Shown here: positions 13,554 to 14,888 of the stretch, one piece after another
How positions within the stretch are numbered: position 1 is the stretch's first letter
Layout: the number at the start of each line of letters is the position of its first letter
NCBI GenBank assembly: GCA_029261305.1
Contig: JAJDBO010000205.1
Location: 1 to 14,888, forward strand
Source: Nitrospirales bacterium
Lineage (GTDB): Bacteria; Nitrospirota; Nitrospiria; Nitrospirales; UBA8639
Reading direction: 5' to 3'
Length of the DNA: 14,888 nt
Program-made: the position numbers and the translations under genes
The notes under the pieces: generated by a model
Told to the model about the DNA's origin: nothing
What the model saw: only the letters and a program-made list of their open reading frames with translations
The model's database searches: none

Positions 13554-14885
13554 ATGGAGGGTGTCAAGGTGGTTGAATTATTAACAGATGCACTCGCATT
13601 TGGTTGGCCGTTTTTAGCCTTGGTCGTGGGGGTTTCCTTGTATAGGTATGCAAAGGAAAAAGACCCTGAAGTAAAAAAGAACATGTCATTCAATATTTTG
13701 ATTGGAGTCGTTGCTTCAGTCATGTTGTTGATTGCCATTGTTAACTACAAGGATAACTTTGGTACTAATGATGGAAAGTTGCCTGTTTCACTGGTGCTAA
13801 TTACGAGTCTTACATTTCTCATGGGAGTGTATTTCACGAATATTAGTGCGCTAATGAAAATTGGCGGATTTATGTTTTTTGTGGCCGCTGCATTATCTGG
13901 ATATGGAAATTGGTTGCCCCAAGTGGAAGGTGGTTTCCCCCCGCCGGTTGTAAAGCTTGATTTTCAAAGCATGTCAGCCCAGCAGTTGGGTGATGAAGGT
14001 GAAAAAATAATATTCGGCGGTATTGGGCAAAGTAAGGTTCAGGGAGCTATCGGAAAAGGCCAATGCCCACTTTGTCATGGCTTTAATCAGGGATTCTTAA
14101 GTGAGCGGGCTCCAAACCTTTGGGATATTCCAGCAAGAGCTGAAGAAAGATTAAAACACGAAAAGTACCATATGAATGATCCGGCCGCTCGAGATAGCGT
14201 GCAAAAAGAGGCCTTTGAGGGGTCTGGAACTGCCATAACCGGACAGGAATATATTGCTGAATCTCATGCCTGTCCGAATTGTTTCGTGGTGCCGGGCTTT
14301 GGTGTAAAAGGTTCTAATGACACGGAAAGTCCAATGCCAAGAATCCATAAGCCACCGATTTCATTATCAATCGGGGAGATGGCGGCGGTTGATACCTGGA
14401 TGTATGTAAGAGAAGGTAAAGACGCTCCAACATACGAGGAAATAAATGCATCGTACGAGAAGTTTATTCCAGAGGCTGATCGTCCAAAAGCTAGTGAAGA
14501 TGGTGATAAGGCAGCAGGTGGAGTGTTAGCAACTGGGGAAGAGCCTATCACGGATCTCTTTATGGCTGCGGGCTGCCCAGCATGTCACACAATTCCAGGT
14601 ATTGAGGGTGCCACAGGAAAAGTTGGTCCCTTGCTCATGGAAGGAAGTAACGCTCCAAAAAGAATTAAGGATGCGGGTTATAAGGGTAAAGCAAAATCCA
14701 CACGTGAATACATCACGGAGTCAATCCTGGCACCGAGTGCTTATGTGGTAGCTGATTATCCTGATAACCAAATGCCAAAAGATTTTGGCAAGACTCTTAG
14801 TGCTGGTGCGGTAAATAAAATTGTGAACTATTTGTCACGTTTGCAAGAGGGGCAAGACCCTCCTCCAATTGAAGATTTTAATTGA
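13554..14885 (+). CDS. Membrane-anchored two-haem cytochrome c
   Basis: 443 residues from the ATG at 13554. A TTG at 13551 is possible, and a GTG at 13569 has a good GGAGGG (13556-13561) before it and may be the real start. Four N-terminal membrane spans (WPFLALVVGVSLY, LIGVVASVMLLIAIV, LVLITSLTFLMGVYF, KIGGFMFFVAAALSG) are followed by two periplasmic cytochrome c domains. Domain 1 has C171PLCH175 and a likely Met ligand M261 in ESPMPRIHKPP; domain 2 has C341PACH345 and M407 in DNQMPKDFG. The equivalent segments EYIAESHACPNCFVV and EYITESILAPSAYVV show the domains are repeats of one fold; C240/C243 in the first are extra cysteines without a haem histidine. Probably donates electrons to the bd-like oxidase encoded just upstream (inference from order). 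Stop lies three bases before the window edge. Confidence 0.88.
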   Translation: MEGVKVVELLTDALAFGWPFLALVVGVSLYRYAKEKDPEVKKNMSFNILIGVVASVMLLIAIVNYKDNFGTNDGKLPVSLVLITSLTFLMGVYFTNISALMKIGGFMFFVAAALSGYGNWLPQVEGGFPPPVVKLDFQSMSAQQLGDEGEKIIFGGIGQSKVQGAIGKGQCPLCHGFNQGFLSERAPNLWDIPARAEERLKHEKYHMNDPAARDSVQKEAFEGSGTAITGQEYIAESHACPNCFVVPGFGVKGSNDTESPMPRIHKPPISLSIGEMAAVDTWMYVREGKDAPTYEEINASYEKFIPEADRPKASEDGDKAAGGVLATGEEPITDLFMAAGCPACHTIPGIEGATGKVGPLLMEGSNAPKRIKDAGYKGKAKSTREYITESILAPSAYVVADYPDNQMPKDFGKTLSAGAVNKIVNYLSRLQEGQDPPPIEDFN

Positions 14886-14888
14886 AAC

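Noticed and set aside
14271..14285. Third haem c site (CPNCF)
   Set aside because: It lacks the histidine and aligns with a non-haem stretch of domain 2.

Overview
The window looks like chromosomal DNA from a chemolithotrophic bacterium of the phylum Nitrospirota (Nitrospira-like). This is an inference from gene content, not a database result. It carries two paralogues of a long cytochrome bd-like oxidase subunit, a membrane-anchored two-haem cytochrome c, tandem PCP_red domains in a non-phototrophic setting, and a cupredoxin-like exported protein. Base composition is near 50% GC. TGA, TAA and TAG are all used as ordinary stops.

Layout. Positions 2-1426 hold the 3' part of a YyaL/SPATA20-type gene. 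Positions 1487-2516 hold a self-contained unit: a sigma70-like promoter, an exported copper-site protein and a strong intrinsic terminator. Positions 2625-10904 hold a long same-strand run: an O-methyltransferase, a DUF420-like membrane protein, a zinc-ribbon/PCP_red protein, an unrecognised polytopic membrane protein, bd-like oxidase paralogue 1, a DUF3047 exported protein, a small glycine-rich membrane protein, and two SUMF1-fold proteins that lack the catalytic cysteines. At 10912-11016 a 34-residue membrane peptide is encoded on the minus strand. A second plus-strand run follows at 11124-14885: two single-span peptides of 37 and 38 residues, bd-like oxidase paralogue 2, and a cytochrome c with four membrane spans and two CxxCH sites.

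The most unusual point is that bd-like paralogue 2 is interrupted by an in-frame TGA at 12911-12913. The frame stays open on both sides, and the two halves together align without a gap to the uninterrupted paralogue 1. The second half has its own Shine-Dalgarno sequence (overlapping the TGA) and an ATG two codons later. It could therefore be a split two-subunit protein, a readthrough gene, a fresh nonsense mutation or a sequence error.

Taken together, 3648-14885 reads as a respiratory module in which a cytochrome c, rather than quinol, may feed a bd-like terminal oxidase, with small CydX-sized peptides as possible extra subunits and several accessory or assembly membrane proteins. The functional link between the parts is inferred from gene order.
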